From: Corynebacterium sp. HMSC074A01
GTDB lineage: Bacteria > Actinomycetota > Actinomycetes > Mycobacteriales > Mycobacteriaceae
Reading direction: 5' to 3'
Assembly (NCBI RefSeq): GCF_001831515.1
Contig: NZ_KV825598.1
Coordinates: 145,703-209,702 of the forward strand
Length of the DNA: 64,000 nucleotides
In this document: positions 41,720 to 49,549 of the stretch, piece by piece
Position numbering within the stretch: the stretch's first letter is position 1
How the letters are laid out: every line of letters begins with the position of its first letter
Notes under the pieces: model-generated
Databases searched by the model: none
Seen by the model: the letters and a program-made list of their open reading frames with translations, nothing else
Told to the model about the DNA's origin: nothing
Made by a program: the position numbers and the translations under genes

Positions 41720-42607
41720 TTAGACCCAGTACGGCACGCGGAAGCGCATCTGGCGCATCGCCAGCAGGGTGATGCCCAGGCCGATGACGGTGCAGATGCC
41801 GACGATGCCCCAGTGGTAGGCGGCCACCGGCTGGTCGATCATGGGGGCGCGCACGATCTCCAAGTAGTGGTAGAGCGGGTTGATCTCTGCGAGCAGGGCG
41901 CGCTGGGCCACCTCACCGCCCTGCTCCTTGAGCGTCTGGGTGGTCCACACGATCGGAGTGACGTAGAAGAGCAGCTGCACGAGCGCCTCGAGCAGGGGTG
42001 CGACGTCGCGGAAGCGGGTGGCGATGATGCCGAAGAGCATGGTCACCCACACGCCGTTGAGCACGAGCAGCAGCATCGCGGGCACCGCGAGCAGCGTCTG
42101 CCAGGTCAGCGGGATGCGGAAGATGATGACCAGCAGCACCCAGATGACAATGTTGTGGGCGAAGAACAGCAGCTGGCGCCACACCAGGCGGTAAACATGC
42201 ACGGAGAGGGCGGAGGGTAGCTGCTTGATCAGCCCCTCGTTCTCAATGAATACGTTCGCGCCGTCCTTGATACACCCGGAGATGAAGCCCCAGACGATGA
42301 AGCCGACGGTGACGTGCGGGAGGAACTCGCGGACCTCGATCTGGAAGAGCATGGAATACAGCAGGCCGAGCGCGAGCGCCATCACGCCGGTGGCGATGGT
42401 GATCCACAGCGGCCCGAGCGTGGAGCGGCGGTAGCGCTGCTTGATGTCCTGCCAGCCCAGCTGCAGCCAGAGCTCGTATTGGCCCCAGCCGCGAACGAGG
42501 TCGTGGAAGGCCATGCCCACCGTCTTCGACTTTGACGGTGGGGTGTCGTGGTCTGCGTCGCTGGTCATGCGCGTGACGTCCGCGCGGAGATGTTGAAAGT
42601 CCTGCAC
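41720..42607 (-). CDS. wzm: galactan exporter permease Wzm
   Basis: The ABC-2 type membrane subunit that moves decaprenyl-linked galactan to the periplasm, homologous to Rv3783 (RfbD). It has six helices and family text such as QLGWQDIKQRYRRSTLGPLW and the final MRQMRFRVPYWV. The GTG at 42607 gives 295 residues and is chosen because a TAGGGT box (minus strand, 42615-42620) stands 7 nt before it; the ATG at 42568 (MTSDADHDT, 282 residues) lacks a Shine-Dalgarno and is the alternative. Confidence 0.88.
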   Translation of the reverse strand: MQDFQHLRADVTRMTSDADHDTPPSKSKTVGMAFHDLVRGWGQYELWLQLGWQDIKQRYRRSTLGPLWITIATGVMALALGLLYSMLFQIEVREFLPHVTVGFIVWGFISGCIKDGANVFIENEGLIKQLPSALSVHVYRLVWRQLLFFAHNIVIWVLLVIIFRIPLTWQTLLAVPAMLLLVLNGVWVTMLFGIIATRFRDVAPLLEALVQLLFYVTPIVWTTQTLKEQGGEVAQRALLAEINPLYHYLEIVRAPMIDQPVAAYHWGIVGICTVIGLGITLLAMRQMRFRVPYWV

Positions 42608-42737
42608 CTTTCTCACCCTAGCGTCAACTGGCCGCTTTGCAGCTTTTCGCCCCGGAGCAGGCAGTGTGCGCGCCGGGGGACAACCGGGCATAATTGGGTG
42701 CGTTCTCATGCCGTCGATGCAAAGTGAGGGGTGTGGC

Positions 42738-43949
42738 ATGGCGTTCGATGTAGCGAGTGTGCGCGGGCTGTACACCTCGCTGGGTGACGGTTGGACCTAC
42801 CTCAACGCCCACGATGCGCCGCAGATCCCGGAGCGGGTGTCCGCAGCGGTGGCCCGCTCGTTCCGCCTGTCCGCGTCGGTCGCGCCGCCGGAGCCGGGTT
42901 CGGGTTCGCACTCGCGGGCCTCGCTGGGGCGTCCGGAGGGCGAGGCGTACGTGCAGCAGGCGCGGTCCGCGGTCGCGGACTTGGTGGGGGCGACCCCGAG
43001 GCGCGTCGTCCTCGGCCCGAGCCTTGAGGCGCTGTACATGTCGCTGGCGGTGGCGCTGAAACCGCTGTTCCGCCACGATTCGGCGCTCGTGTGCAACCGG
43101 GTGGACCGCCCGCAGCTGACCGAGGCGCTGCGCCGCATCGGCGCGCCGACGAAGTTCGCGCAGGCCGACCTGGCCACGGGTGATCTGCCCGCTTGGCAGT
43201 TCGCCGAGCTTGTCGACGGCGCGACGCGCCTGGTCTCCGTACCCGCAGCACACCCCGAGCTCGGCGCGATTATCGGCGTGCGCGACATCGTGGAGCGGGT
43301 GCGGGAGCGCTCGCGGGCCTGGGTGCTTGTCGACGTCACGTCGTACGCCCCCTACAAACCGATCACCTTCGACGCCTGGGGCGCGGACATCCTCGCGCTC
43401 GACCTCTCCGAGCTCGGCGGGCCGCAGCTGGGCGCGCTCGTCTTCCGCGACGAGGCGATGTTTGGGCGCCTCGATGCTGCTGCTTTAGACATGGAGGTCT
43501 CCGCCGGGCTTGCGGGCGGGGTGCCCGCGGTGGTGGAGCACTACGCCTCCCTGGTTGAGGGGGTGCAGGGAAGGCCCACGCGCCGCAACCGGCTGACCCA
43601 CTCGATGGGGCAGACCGCTACCTACTTTGACCGGCTGCGCGAGGACCTGGATACGTTCTTGGGCACCCTGCCCGCAGTGCACATCGTCGGCGTGTCCGGC
43701 GAGGCGGCGGAGGGCGCGGCGATTGAGCGGATTCCGCGGTTGATGTTCGGGGTGCAGGGCGTGCCGTCGACAATGGTGCACCAGCGGCTCTTGGCCCACG
43801 GGATCGTCTCTACCTTGGCGCGGCCGAGCCAGCTGCTCACCGACATGGGCGTCGACGACATGGGCGGCGCGGTGACGATCGGCCTCGGGCCTTTCAACAC
43901 CGAGACCGACATCGAGCAGCTCATCCGCACCGTCGCGTCGCTGGCCTAA
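42738..43949 (+). CDS. class V aminotransferase / cysteine desulfurase-like protein
   Basis: A 403-residue fold-type I protein related to Rv3778c of the same mycobacterial cluster. The PLP-nitrogen aspartate is visible in VLVDVTSYAPY, but where cysteine desulfurases have S-x-H-K before GPxG the sequence reads LDLSELGGPQLG, so the Schiff-base lysine is absent. It may be non-catalytic or bind another ligand. A GAGGGG Shine-Dalgarno precedes ATG 42738; ATG 42709 is possible. The TAA stop forms the left end of a perfect dispersed inverted repeat. Confidence 0.8.
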   Translation: MAFDVASVRGLYTSLGDGWTYLNAHDAPQIPERVSAAVARSFRLSASVAPPEPGSGSHSRASLGRPEGEAYVQQARSAVADLVGATPRRVVLGPSLEALYMSLAVALKPLFRHDSALVCNRVDRPQLTEALRRIGAPTKFAQADLATGDLPAWQFAELVDGATRLVSVPAAHPELGAIIGVRDIVERVRERSRAWVLVDVTSYAPYKPITFDAWGADILALDLSELGGPQLGALVFRDEAMFGRLDAAALDMEVSAGLAGGVPAVVEHYASLVEGVQGRPTRRNRLTHSMGQTATYFDRLREDLDTFLGTLPAVHIVGVSGEAAEGAAIERIPRLMFGVQGVPSTMVHQRLLAHGIVSTLARPSQLLTDMGVDDMGGAVTIGLGPFNTETDIEQLIRTVASLA

Positions 43950-43966
43950 CTTTTCAGCGAAAAGTT
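43948..43966. repeat. dispersed inverted repeat, perfect copy 14
   Basis: AACTTTT-CAGCG-AAAAGTT. Together with flanking T and A (43947-43967) it supplies parts of the TAA stops of both convergent genes. Confidence 0.75.
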
Positions 43967-44927
43967 ACTCACCCACTTTGAGCACGACTTTTCCGGTGTG
44001 GGCGCCGGAATCGAGGTACTCGTGGGCCTCAGATGCCTGGGCGAGCGGGAAGGTCTTGGTCACGTTCGGCGCGATTTGGCCGGACTCGATGAGCGGCCAA
44101 ACGTGCTCGACGGTGTCGGCGACGATGCGTGCCTTCATCGGGCGCGGGCGGGCGCGCAGCGTGGTGGCGTGGACGGACTGGCGGCGCGGCATCATCCGCC
44201 CCAGCGACAGGGTGCCCTTGGCACCGCCCTGCAGGGCGATGACGACGAGGTGGCCGTCGACAGCCAGCGACTTGATGTTCTGCTCCAGGTACGCGCCACC
44301 GACGACGTCCAGGATGATGTCGGCCCAGCCCTTGAGCTCCTCGGCGAAGTCCTGGGTGCGGTAGTTGATGCCGATGTCGGCGCCCAGCTCCCGGCAGTAG
44401 GCGAGCTTCTCCTCGCTGCCCGCGGTCACGGCGACTTCTGCGCCGAGCGCCTTGCACAGCTGGATGGCGAAGGAGCCGATGCCGCCGGCACCGCCGTGGA
44501 TGAGCACCTTGTCGCCAGCCTGCAGCCCAGCGACCATGCCCAAGTTGGACCACACGGTGCAGGCGACCTCGACGACCGCGGCGGTCTCCTCCAGGCTCAA
44601 GTTCTTTGGCTTCGGTGTGAGCTGGCCTTCCGGGACGGCGACGTACTCGGCGTAGCCGCCACCGGCGAGCAGGCAGCCGACCTCCTCGCCTTGTCTGCGG
44701 TCCGTGGTGCCTGGGTCCACGATCACGCCCGCGCACTCCAGGCCGATGGTTTCCGGCTCGCCCTTCGGCGGCGGGTACTTACCTTGCGCCTGGACGAGGT
44801 CGGCGCGGTTGACGCCGGCGGCGGTGACGCGGACGAGCACGCTGCCGTCGTCAAGCGAAGGCTCTGGCGTGTCAAAGAGCGCGAGCGAGCGGGGATTATC
44901 TGGGTCTGTCAGTGCAATTGCTTTCAT
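43965..44927 (-). CDS. NAD(P)H-dependent quinone oxidoreductase (MDR family)
   Basis: A medium-chain dehydrogenase/reductase without structural zinc cysteines, 320 residues, as in QOR/zeta-crystallin enzymes. The N-terminal catalytic domain has AGVNRADLVQAQGKYP; the Rossmann domain has HGGAGGIGSFAIQLCKALGA. The homologue Rv3777 lies at the same place in M. tuberculosis. A minus-strand TATCCT (44936-44941) is 8 nt before the ATG, so the mRNA is leaderless. Confidence 0.86.
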   Translation of the reverse strand: MKAIALTDPDNPRSLALFDTPEPSLDDGSVLVRVTAAGVNRADLVQAQGKYPPPKGEPETIGLECAGVIVDPGTTDRRQGEEVGCLLAGGGYAEYVAVPEGQLTPKPKNLSLEETAAVVEVACTVWSNLGMVAGLQAGDKVLIHGGAGGIGSFAIQLCKALGAEVAVTAGSEEKLAYCRELGADIGINYRTQDFAEELKGWADIILDVVGGAYLEQNIKSLAVDGHLVVIALQGGAKGTLSLGRMMPRRQSVHATTLRARPRPMKARIVADTVEHVWPLIESGQIAPNVTKTFPLAQASEAHEYLDSGAHTGKVVLKVGE

Positions 44928-44964
44928 GCCCACCCAGGATAACGGAGTCGGTGGGCCTATACGG

Positions 44965-44970
44965 TAGACT
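44965..44970 (+). promoter_or_regulatory. -10 box TAGACT of tRNA-Ser(TGA)
   Basis: Located 11 nt before the mature tRNA 5' end. Confidence 0.45.
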
Positions 44971-44981
44971 TTGCTCCCGTT

Positions 44982-45069
<88 letters not shown>

Positions 45070-45075
45070 ACTACT

Positions 45076-46203
45076 TTAAAGCGCATCCAGCACGTCGATG
45101 AAGCGCTGGGCCGCGGCCTGCGGGTCGGCCCACTTATCCAGGCCGAACAGGCCGATGCGGAAGGTGGAAAAGTCCTCCGCCTCCCCAATCTTCAGTGGTA
45201 CGCCCGAGGCGATCTGCAGGCCGTGGGGCTTGAACGCCGCGCCCGACTGCTGCTCAGGGTTGTTCGCGTACAGCACGACCACGCCGTTGGACTCGAAGCC
45301 CTCCGCGGCCACGGAGCGGTACCCGCGTTCGTAGGCGGCCTCGCGGACAAGGCGGCCGAGCGTCTCCTGGTTCTTCGCCAGCGTGTCTAGGCCGACCTCC
45401 ACCGACTCCTTCATGACCTCCAGGTTGTGCAGGATCGTGTCGGTCGGCAGGGTGGAGTGGTAGCCGGCCTGGCCTGCGCGGTAGCCGTCGAAAATTGCGA
45501 GCCACTTCTTTAAATCCAGGGTAAAAGAGTCCGATTCGCTGCCCAGCACCGCCTCGCGGCCCTTCGGCGAGAGCATGACGTAACCGGTCGCGGGAGAGCC
45601 GGACCAGGACTTCTGCGGCGCGGACACCAGCACGTCGATGTGTTGCGCCGCCATGTCGGGGAAGGCCGCGCCCGCCGCGATGCAGTCGAGCACGAACAGC
45701 GCGCCGTGGTTGTGCGCAATGCGGCCCAGACCCGCGATGTAGTCATCCGGCAGGCTTAAGCCCGCGGCGGTCTCCGTGTGCGCGGTGACAATCACGTCGG
45801 GTGCATGCTTATCGACGGCACGCTGCACCTCCTCAAGCGCCGGCGGCGCAAAAGAAGGCTGCGCATCCTCGCTGGTCGGCTGGGCGTTGAGTACGTGGAC
45901 GGTGTCGGTGAGGTGGCCGGCTTCGATGATCTGGCTCCACCGGAAGGTAAACAGGCCGGAGCGCAGGATGAGCACCTTCTTGCCGTGGAAGAGCTGGCGG
46001 GCCACCGCCTCCATCGCGCCGGTGCCGCCCGCGGGGACGAGTGTGGCCGAATCGGCACCGTAGGTAGAGGTCAGCAGCGTGAGCATCTCCTGGGCGGCGG
46101 AGATGAACTTCTGCGACATGTGGTTCAGGGAGCGGTCAGTAAAGACGACCGAGTACTCGAGCAGGCCGTCGGCGTCAATGTCAGGGCGGGGCAGATGTGT
46201 CAT
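45076..46203 (-). CDS. class V aminotransferase (serine/alanine-glyoxylate type)
   Basis: A PLP enzyme of 375 residues resembling alanine-glyoxylate or serine-pyruvate transaminases. The catalytic lysine is in [11 protein letters not shown] and the cofactor aspartate in [30 protein letters not shown] is the cofactor phosphate region. Unlike the paralogous fold at 42.7 kb, the lysine is intact. Amino donor unknown. A minus-strand TAGACT (46211-46216) is 7 nt before the ATG; the start also overlaps the stop of the upstream small gene (ATGA). Confidence 0.86.
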   Translation of the reverse strand: MTHLPRPDIDADGLLEYSVVFTDRSLNHMSQKFISAAQEMLTLLTSTYGADSATLVPAGGTGAMEAVARQLFHGKKVLILRSGLFTFRWSQIIEAGHLTDTVHVLNAQPTSEDAQPSFAPPALEEVQRAVDKHAPDVIVTAHTETAAGLSLPDDYIAGLGRIAHNHGALFVLDCIAAGAAFPDMAAQHIDVLVSAPQKSWSGSPATGYVMLSPKGREAVLGSESDSFTLDLKKWLAIFDGYRAGQAGYHSTLPTDTILHNLEVMKESVEVGLDTLAKNQETLGRLVREAAYERGYRSVAAEGFESNGVVVLYANNPEQQSGAAFKPHGLQIASGVPLKIGEAEDFSTFRIGLFGLDKWADPQAAAQRFIDVLDAL

Positions 46204-46637
46204 GCCCCACAGTCTAGCCGGGCTGAGAAGAGCTCTGGGGTGGTATGGAACTGAGGTGACAGCTCGGTGCCGCGTAGTTCGTCCTGCGCGCGCTTCACGG
46301 CTGCGCGCTCGACGCCGACGACGAACGCGACGTTTGTGAGTTTCAGCGGCGTGGCAGGGGTGATCGAGGCGTCGCCTGGGTGGCGCGGGTCGACGCCTTC
46401 TAGATCTGTGCCGGGGATCTGCCCGAGCGGGACGCCGAGCAGTAACGTGCCTGTGTGCAGGCGCTCGGGTGCGGCGTGTTTGGGGGAGAGGTACAAGGGA
46501 GCGTCGAGAAGCATGTGGGGCGAAAAGGACGCGATGTCGGCGAGGGCCCACACGATCCAATCGGCGCGGTTAGCGGCGGCGGGGCCCAGGTCACTGCGGG
46601 TAGCGACACCGGCGTTGAGGTCTGTGTTGAGCTTCAT
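46200..46637 (-). CDS. hypothetical protein (145 aa)
   Basis: Not recognised. It starts MKLNTDLNAGVATRSDLG and contains ADWIVWALADIASFSPHMLLDAPLYLSPK; no signal peptide or obvious membrane helix. The overlap with the aminotransferase start by 4 bp (ATGA) indicates coupled translation, although the aminotransferase also has its own -10 box. A minus-strand TATAGT (46645-46650) lies 7 nt before the ATG, a strong leaderless start. Confidence 0.65.
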   Translation of the reverse strand: MKLNTDLNAGVATRSDLGPAAANRADWIVWALADIASFSPHMLLDAPLYLSPKHAAPERLHTGTLLLGVPLGQIPGTDLEGVDPRHPGDASITPATPLKLTNVAFVVGVERAAVKRAQDELRGTELSPQFHTTPELFSARLDCGA

Positions 46638-46683
46638 GCGGCCCACTATACGGGCCCTATTTGGAAGTCGCGGGCGCACTGGG

Positions 46684-46689
46684 TAGGAT
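46684..46689 (+). promoter_or_regulatory. -10 box TAGGAT of tRNA-Ser(GCT)
   Basis: Stands 12 nt before the tRNA 5' end. Confidence 0.4.
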
Positions 46690-46701
46690 GAGCAAAGGCC
46701 T

Positions 46702-46793
46702 GGAGACGTGCCAGAGCGGCCGAATGGGGCTCCCTGCTAAGGAGTTGCCCTCTTTGCGGAGGGCCGCAGGTTCAAATCCTGTCGTCTCCGCCA
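46702..46793 (+). tRNA. tRNA-Ser (anticodon GCT)
   Basis: A 92-nt class II tRNA with acceptor GGAGACG/CGTCTCC, anticodon loop CTGCTAA, long variable arm and encoded CCA. Only 2 nt separate it from the following tRNA-Arg. Confidence 0.95.
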
Positions 46794-46795
46794 CT

Positions 46796-46871
46796 GCGCC
46801 CGTAGCTCAACGGATAGAGCATCTGACTACGGATCAGAAGGTTGGGGGTTCGAATCCCTCCGGGCGCACCA
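46796..46871 (+). tRNA. tRNA-Arg (anticodon ACG), copy 1
   Basis: A 76-nt tRNA with acceptor GCGCCCG/CGGGCGC, anticodon loop CTACGGA and encoded CCA. Its 73-nt body is identical to the copy at 49273. Confidence 0.95.
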
Positions 46872-46875
46872 AACA

Positions 46876-46908
46876 AAACCCCAGCTCACAGTGTGTGAGC
46901 TGGGGTTT
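46876..46908 (+). terminator. intrinsic terminator after tRNA-Arg copy 1
   Basis: Perfect 15-bp stem (46876-46890 with 46894-46908) and GTG loop; AAACCCC/GGGGTTT ends give T-rich tails on both strands, so it may also serve the convergent surface-protein gene. Confidence 0.85.
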
Positions 46909-46922
46909 GTCGTCTCTTCGGA

Positions 46923-49001
46923 CTACTGCTCCTCGGTGGGGGTAGCCTCTACGGTTGTTTCAGTCGGCACAACCGGGGCAGGCTTTGCCGAGCCGAGAGA
47001 GACCGCGGCACTGTCGACGTTCGGGATGCAGTTGCGTCCGCCTGCGATCGCGACGACCGCTGCGAACAGGCCAAGCACGCCGCCGCCGATGCCTGCGAGG
47101 GCCTCCGGAGTGGTGCCGGCGGAGCGAGCGACGTCGTTAAGCGCGCGGCTCAGCTGGTTGCCCGCAGCACCAAGGCCAGGCGTTCCGAGCTGGGTGGACA
47201 GTGCGAGCGGGATGAGAGCCAGCAGCGGCAGGCCCACGCCGATCAGCGTGGCGATGCAACGCGGGTCGGAAGAGCCGCCCTTAAGGCCAACGTTCGCGTC
47301 CACGGTCGGGCCGCCCTGACCGCCCTGGCCGCCCGGCTTGGAGGAGCCGCCGGAGGAGCCCGGGATGCCCTCGACCTGCACGTCCGGGTTGCCGTTGTTG
47401 TTGGCGTTGTCCTTGATTTCTGCCTTGGCGTTGTCGGTGATGACGACGGTGGCCTTGGCGTTGTCGGAGATCTTCACATCAGGGTTGCCGTTGTTGTTGG
47501 CATTGTCCTTGATCTCTGCCTTGGCATTGTCGGAGATCTTGACGTTTTCCGAAATCTTGACATCAGGATTGCCGTTGTTGGACAGATTGTCCTTGACCTC
47601 GACGGTCGCTTTAGCGTTGTCGGAAATCTTGACATCGGGGTTACCGTTGTTGGACAGGTTGTCCTTAATGTCGACGGTCGCTTTAGCGTTGTCGGAGATC
47701 TTGACGTTTTCCGAAATCTTGACATCAGGATTGCCGTTGTTGGACAGGTTGTCTTTGATGTCTACCTTGGCATTGTCCGTAATGATCGGGTTGCCGTTGT
47801 TCGACAGGTTGTCTTTGATCTCGGCCTTCGCATTGTCTGTGATGACGACGTTCGGGTTGCCGTTGTTGGACAAAATATTGATGCCCCCGCCGCCAGCGCC
47901 GCCGAGCGCACCGCCAGTGAGGCCACCAAGCAGCCCGCCGCCAATCTTGCCGATGAAGTCGGCCGCAATGTCCGCGATTGCGCCGCTCGGGGTTGCCGGG
48001 TTCTTCGCGCTGATGCGCAGAGTACGTTCAACTTCCGAGGTGCCGTCGCTGAAGACAACCGGAATAGTAAAGGTGCCGGGGATGAAGTTGTTGGGCGCGG
48101 AAACCTGAACCTTGCCACCCTGGGTAGCTACGCCCCAACCTGGCGAGCCGATCCCCTTCTTCTTCACCGATACGCCTTCGGGGAGCGTGAGTTCTTCGAC
48201 GACCTTGGTCACATTGCCTTCAAAGTCCACGTCATAGATGCCGCCGAAGTCGGGCAATGCGTCTTCCCACTCAGCCTTCGGCATCTCATCAATCACCGAA
48301 AGGTTCAAGGTAGAGGTGTAGGACGAACCGTCACCGCGGGTGATCTTTACGGGGATGGAAACATCGCCCTTCTTAAATGCCGTTGCGGACTGCGGACGCT
48401 TCACCTTCAGGGTGCCATCTTCATTCTCAAAGTCCCAATTGAAGATGGTGTTTGAGGTGGGGGCAAAGGTGTAGCTCGGATCAACTTCCAAGTCCTTAAC
48501 TGCAGCGGCGTCCTGGTTCCAGAAGTTTTCTGTCTCGTAGCGACGTGCGAGGTTGGGATCCGTTTCCCGAGCGTCCGCTGGGAGCTTGGCGACGTTGATC
48601 TTCAGCGTGTTTTTGATCTCCTGCCCATCTGGCATGGTGGCCGTCACCGCGACGTCCTTTTCCCCTTCGGTGAAGGAGACATCTGCTGATGGGCGGGACA
48701 GCACCACCGAGCCGTCCTCGTTCGCTTCAACCCCCCAGTTGAAGATGGTAGATATGTTCGCCACGATGGTTGAACCCGCTGGAAGCATGAAGCCCTCGAC
48801 TACGGTCGGGGCATCGCCGGTAAACGTCACCTGGTGGCGCGAGTTCCAGTCGATGACAGTAGGCTCGGCGACCGGGCTGGTCGTCGTGGTGGTTTCAGTG
48901 GTGCTCAGATCCTCAGCAATGCCCTGCGGCACCACGATCGACGGAGCCACAAGGGCGAGGGCGAGAGCGCTTGCGGCGATGCCGCGAGAAAAAGTGGTCA
49001 T
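46923..49001 (-). CDS. secreted surface protein with NNGNP repeats and C-terminal Cys-TM-TM-Cys module
   Basis: A 692-residue exported protein with an N-terminal signal peptide, then three related beta-rich modules of about 90-100 residues (to about 350) ending in PDGQEI-, DGSSYT- and DGTSEV-type turns, suggestive of Rib or Ig-like surface domains. A glycine-rich hinge leads to about seven low-complexity units (about 373-540) built on NNGNPDVKISDNAKA and IKDNLS, which would suit a beta-solenoid. The end has two hydrophobic helices with cysteines at the outer edges (DPRCIATLIG and AGGRNCIPN). There is no LPXTG. GGAAGG Shine-Dalgarno at 5 nt. It lies between two identical tRNA-Arg genes. Confidence 0.82.
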   Translation of the reverse strand: MTTFSRGIAASALALALVAPSIVVPQGIAEDLSTTETTTTTSPVAEPTVIDWNSRHQVTFTGDAPTVVEGFMLPAGSTIVANISTIFNWGVEANEDGSVVLSRPSADVSFTEGEKDVAVTATMPDGQEIKNTLKINVAKLPADARETDPNLARRYETENFWNQDAAAVKDLEVDPSYTFAPTSNTIFNWDFENEDGTLKVKRPQSATAFKKGDVSIPVKITRGDGSSYTSTLNLSVIDEMPKAEWEDALPDFGGIYDVDFEGNVTKVVEELTLPEGVSVKKKGIGSPGWGVATQGGKVQVSAPNNFIPGTFTIPVVFSDGTSEVERTLRISAKNPATPSGAIADIAADFIGKIGGGLLGGLTGGALGGAGGGGINILSNNGNPNVVITDNAKAEIKDNLSNNGNPIITDNAKVDIKDNLSNNGNPDVKISENVKISDNAKATVDIKDNLSNNGNPDVKISDNAKATVEVKDNLSNNGNPDVKISENVKISDNAKAEIKDNANNNGNPDVKISDNAKATVVITDNAKAEIKDNANNNGNPDVQVEGIPGSSGGSSKPGGQGGQGGPTVDANVGLKGGSSDPRCIATLIGVGLPLLALIPLALSTQLGTPGLGAAGNQLSRALNDVARSAGTTPEALAGIGGGVLGLFAAVVAIAGGRNCIPNVDSAAVSLGSAKPAPVVPTETTVEATPTEEQ
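47388..47882 (-). repeat. coding tandem repeats of the NNGNP protein
   Basis: Variable-length units sharing a core that encodes NNGNPDVKIS and DNAKA; the reverse complement ttgccgttgtt recurs about seven times. These are in-frame protein repeats, not CRISPR. Confidence 0.8.
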
Positions 49002-49122
49002 GTGACCTTCCTTTAAGTGCCAATAAACGTAGGTGGGCAGCGAATGATGAACTAATGCCAACGTTCAATTTCGCTTACCTCAATGTTTTTATCACCTTAT
49101 TGCCAATTTCAGTAGATGGATT

Positions 49123-49142
49123 GTGAGAAAATTTCTTCTCAC
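49123..49142. repeat. hairpin GTGAGAA-N6-TTCTCAC in the gap before tRNA-Arg copy 2
   Basis: A perfect 7-bp inverted repeat in the 271-bp AT-richer gap (49002-49272) upstream of the surface protein gene. It may be an operator or a weak terminator; the rest of the gap shows no gene. Confidence 0.4.
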
Positions 49143-49272
49143 GGTGCTCCTTGCCGAGCATCCTCTATGTGCGACTTGTTCTGCCCAAATCCATGTTGGG
49201 CTGGGGTTTTGGCGCATCTGTGGTTGCAGTGTAAAGTAACTCTTCGTTGTCAACGCAAGACATTGATGGCAA

Positions 49273-49345
49273 GCGCCCGTAGCTCAACGGATAGAGCATC
49301 TGACTACGGATCAGAAGGTTGGGGGTTCGAATCCCTCCGGGCGCA
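49273..49345 (+). tRNA. tRNA-Arg (anticodon ACG), copy 2
   Basis: Identical over 73 nt to copy 1 but without encoded CCA (followed by CCG). The two copies form direct repeats around a 2.4 kb single-gene segment. Confidence 0.93.
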
Positions 49346-49352
49346 CCGATTG

Positions 49353-49374
49353 AAACCCCGCTTCGGCGGGGTTT
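49353..49374 (+). terminator. intrinsic terminator after tRNA-Arg copy 2
   Basis: AAACCCCGC, TTCG loop, GCGGGGTTTT; a strong GC stem with T-run. Confidence 0.85.
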
Positions 49375-49446
49375 TCGCATGCTGGGGGCATTTCGGGTGG
49401 TGGAAAGTATATTAGCGCAGCCTAAGAGTGGACTTACGTACAAAAG

Positions 49447-49476
49447 TTGGCATACGCCTGTCTACGGCATTAGGCT
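49447..49476 (+). promoter_or_regulatory. promoter of the giant surface protein gene
   Basis: TTGGCA (49447-49452) and TAGGCT (49471-49476) spaced by 18 bp, leaving a leader of about 65 nt with a GGAGA ribosome-binding site at 49540-49544. Unlike most genes here, this mRNA is leadered. Confidence 0.45.
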
Positions 49477-49549
49477 CTATAGGGATTCTAAAGATTTTTC
49501 CCAGCTCTCATAAAAACCCTGAGTACAACCTTACGTATTGGAGAAAACT

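Noticed and set aside
6770-43966. Dispersed inverted repeats as intrinsic terminators
   Set aside because: Most lie inside genes, stems are AT-rich and only 7 bp, and no T-run follows.
6770-43966. Dispersed inverted repeats as parS or a MITE
   Set aside because: The sequence does not resemble the parS consensus TGTTTCACGTGAAACA, and the copies have no target duplications or longer shared flanks.
47388-47882. Regular short repeats that look like a CRISPR array at first sight
   Set aside because: Repeat spacing is a multiple of three, the units translate to a coherent NNGNP protein pattern, and there are no unique spacers or cas genes.
46796-49348. A prophage or integrative element between the tRNA-Arg copies
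   Set aside because: The 2.4 kb interval holds one surface-protein gene and no integrase, replication or phage genes, so only a remnant or simple duplication can be claimed.
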